6,805 bases of DNA from an uncultured Bacteroidales bacterium (GTDB taxonomy: Bacteria > Bacteroidota > Bacteroidia > Bacteroidales > UBA932): assembly GCA_946184255.1 (NCBI GenBank), contig CAMHFA010000061.1, positions 1 through 6,805 on the forward strand, read 5' to 3'. Each line of letters begins with the position of its first letter. Positions within the stretch are counted from its first letter, which is position 1. Below are positions 6,663 through 6,805 of this stretch, in pieces. Below the pieces are notes generated by a model. It did not search any database, was not told where the DNA came from, and worked only from the letters and a program-made list of their open reading frames with translations. The position numbers were made by a program, and so were the translations under genes.

Positions 6663-6805
6663 TGTTCTTTTTTCTCGTACCATTCCTTCACCACGTAGAA
6701 GGCCTTTTTCTTCTCGCCCTTGTCAGAGTAGAGACCCTTGCGGTTGTAGTAGTCCTGAATGCCGTCGAGCACACGACGGGGCGAACGGAAGTCCTTCAGA
6801 ATCCA
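6644..6805 (-). CDS. Glycoside hydrolase family 2 protein (beta-galactosidase/glucuronidase-like), C-terminal fragment
   Basis: The last 53 codons and a TAG stop are present; the rest lies beyond the window edge. The fragment begins [11 protein letters not shown] and continues [29 protein letters not shown] (given here as positions 15-43). This matches the end of the TIM barrel of GH2 enzymes, where W-x-x-x-DFRSPRR and NRKGL-S-G-KK-AF are conserved landmarks. Such enzymes remove beta-linked galactose, glucuronate or mannose from glycans and are often exported in Bacteroidota. The exact specificity and the catalytic glutamates cannot be seen, because they lie upstream of the fragment. It overlaps the start of the oxidoreductase gene by 19 bases in another frame. 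The identification is from memory of the motif, not a search. Confidence 0.75.
   Translation of the reverse strand, partial: WILKDFRSPRRVLDGIQDYYNRKGLYSDKGEKKKAFYVVKEWYEKKEQWNKQQ

Noticed and set aside
6663..6683. Upstream ATG (6683) as the oxidoreductase start
   Set aside because: It adds only VREKRT-like charged residues before the first beta strand and doubles the overlap with the GH2 gene; homologues usually begin just before the Rossmann strand.

Overview
The window looks like chromosomal DNA from a member of the Bacteroidales (Bacteroidota). The evidence is TAnnTTTG-type -7 promoter elements, mostly weak or absent Shine-Dalgarno sequences, a Bacteroidota-style malate dehydrogenase, a LemA/DUF2207 pair, and the C-terminus of a Bacteroides/Prevotella-like GH2 glycosidase. 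I see no transposase, phage gene, CRISPR array, tRNA or rRNA. Coding density is high, and no stretch longer than 300 bases lacks a gene.

Left block (1-4329, all minus strand). In order of transcription it holds a 4'-phosphopantetheinyl transferase (3691-4329), a LemA-family membrane protein (3112-3669), a DUF2207 membrane protein with a glycine-rich tail (1467-3110), and an exported TPR-repeat protein (1406 down to the window edge, C-terminus missing). The first three are separated by 21 and 1 bases and look like one operon. A hairpin with a U-tract follows the DUF2207 stop codon, and a -7 element for the TPR gene overlaps it, so the TPR gene may be a separate or only partly coupled unit.

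Middle (4330-4589). This 260-base divergent intergenic region separates the transferase operon from mdh. It has a -7 element for each direction, about 40 bases apart. The transferase leader is rich in inverted repeats, one of which could mask an SD-like sequence just before the start codon.

Right block (4590-6805). The malate dehydrogenase gene mdh is on the plus strand and is followed by a strong 17-bp hairpin that can terminate transcription from both sides. Facing it on the minus strand are a geranylgeranyl-reductase-family FAD oxidoreductase (5655-6662) and the last 53 residues of a GH2 glycoside hydrolase, which overlap by 19 bases.

I found no convincing new system. The points most worth checking are an abrupt change of codon usage inside mdh near base 4860, which could be recombination or a metagenomic assembly join; the structured leader of the transferase gene; and the transferase-LemA-DUF2207 gene grouping.
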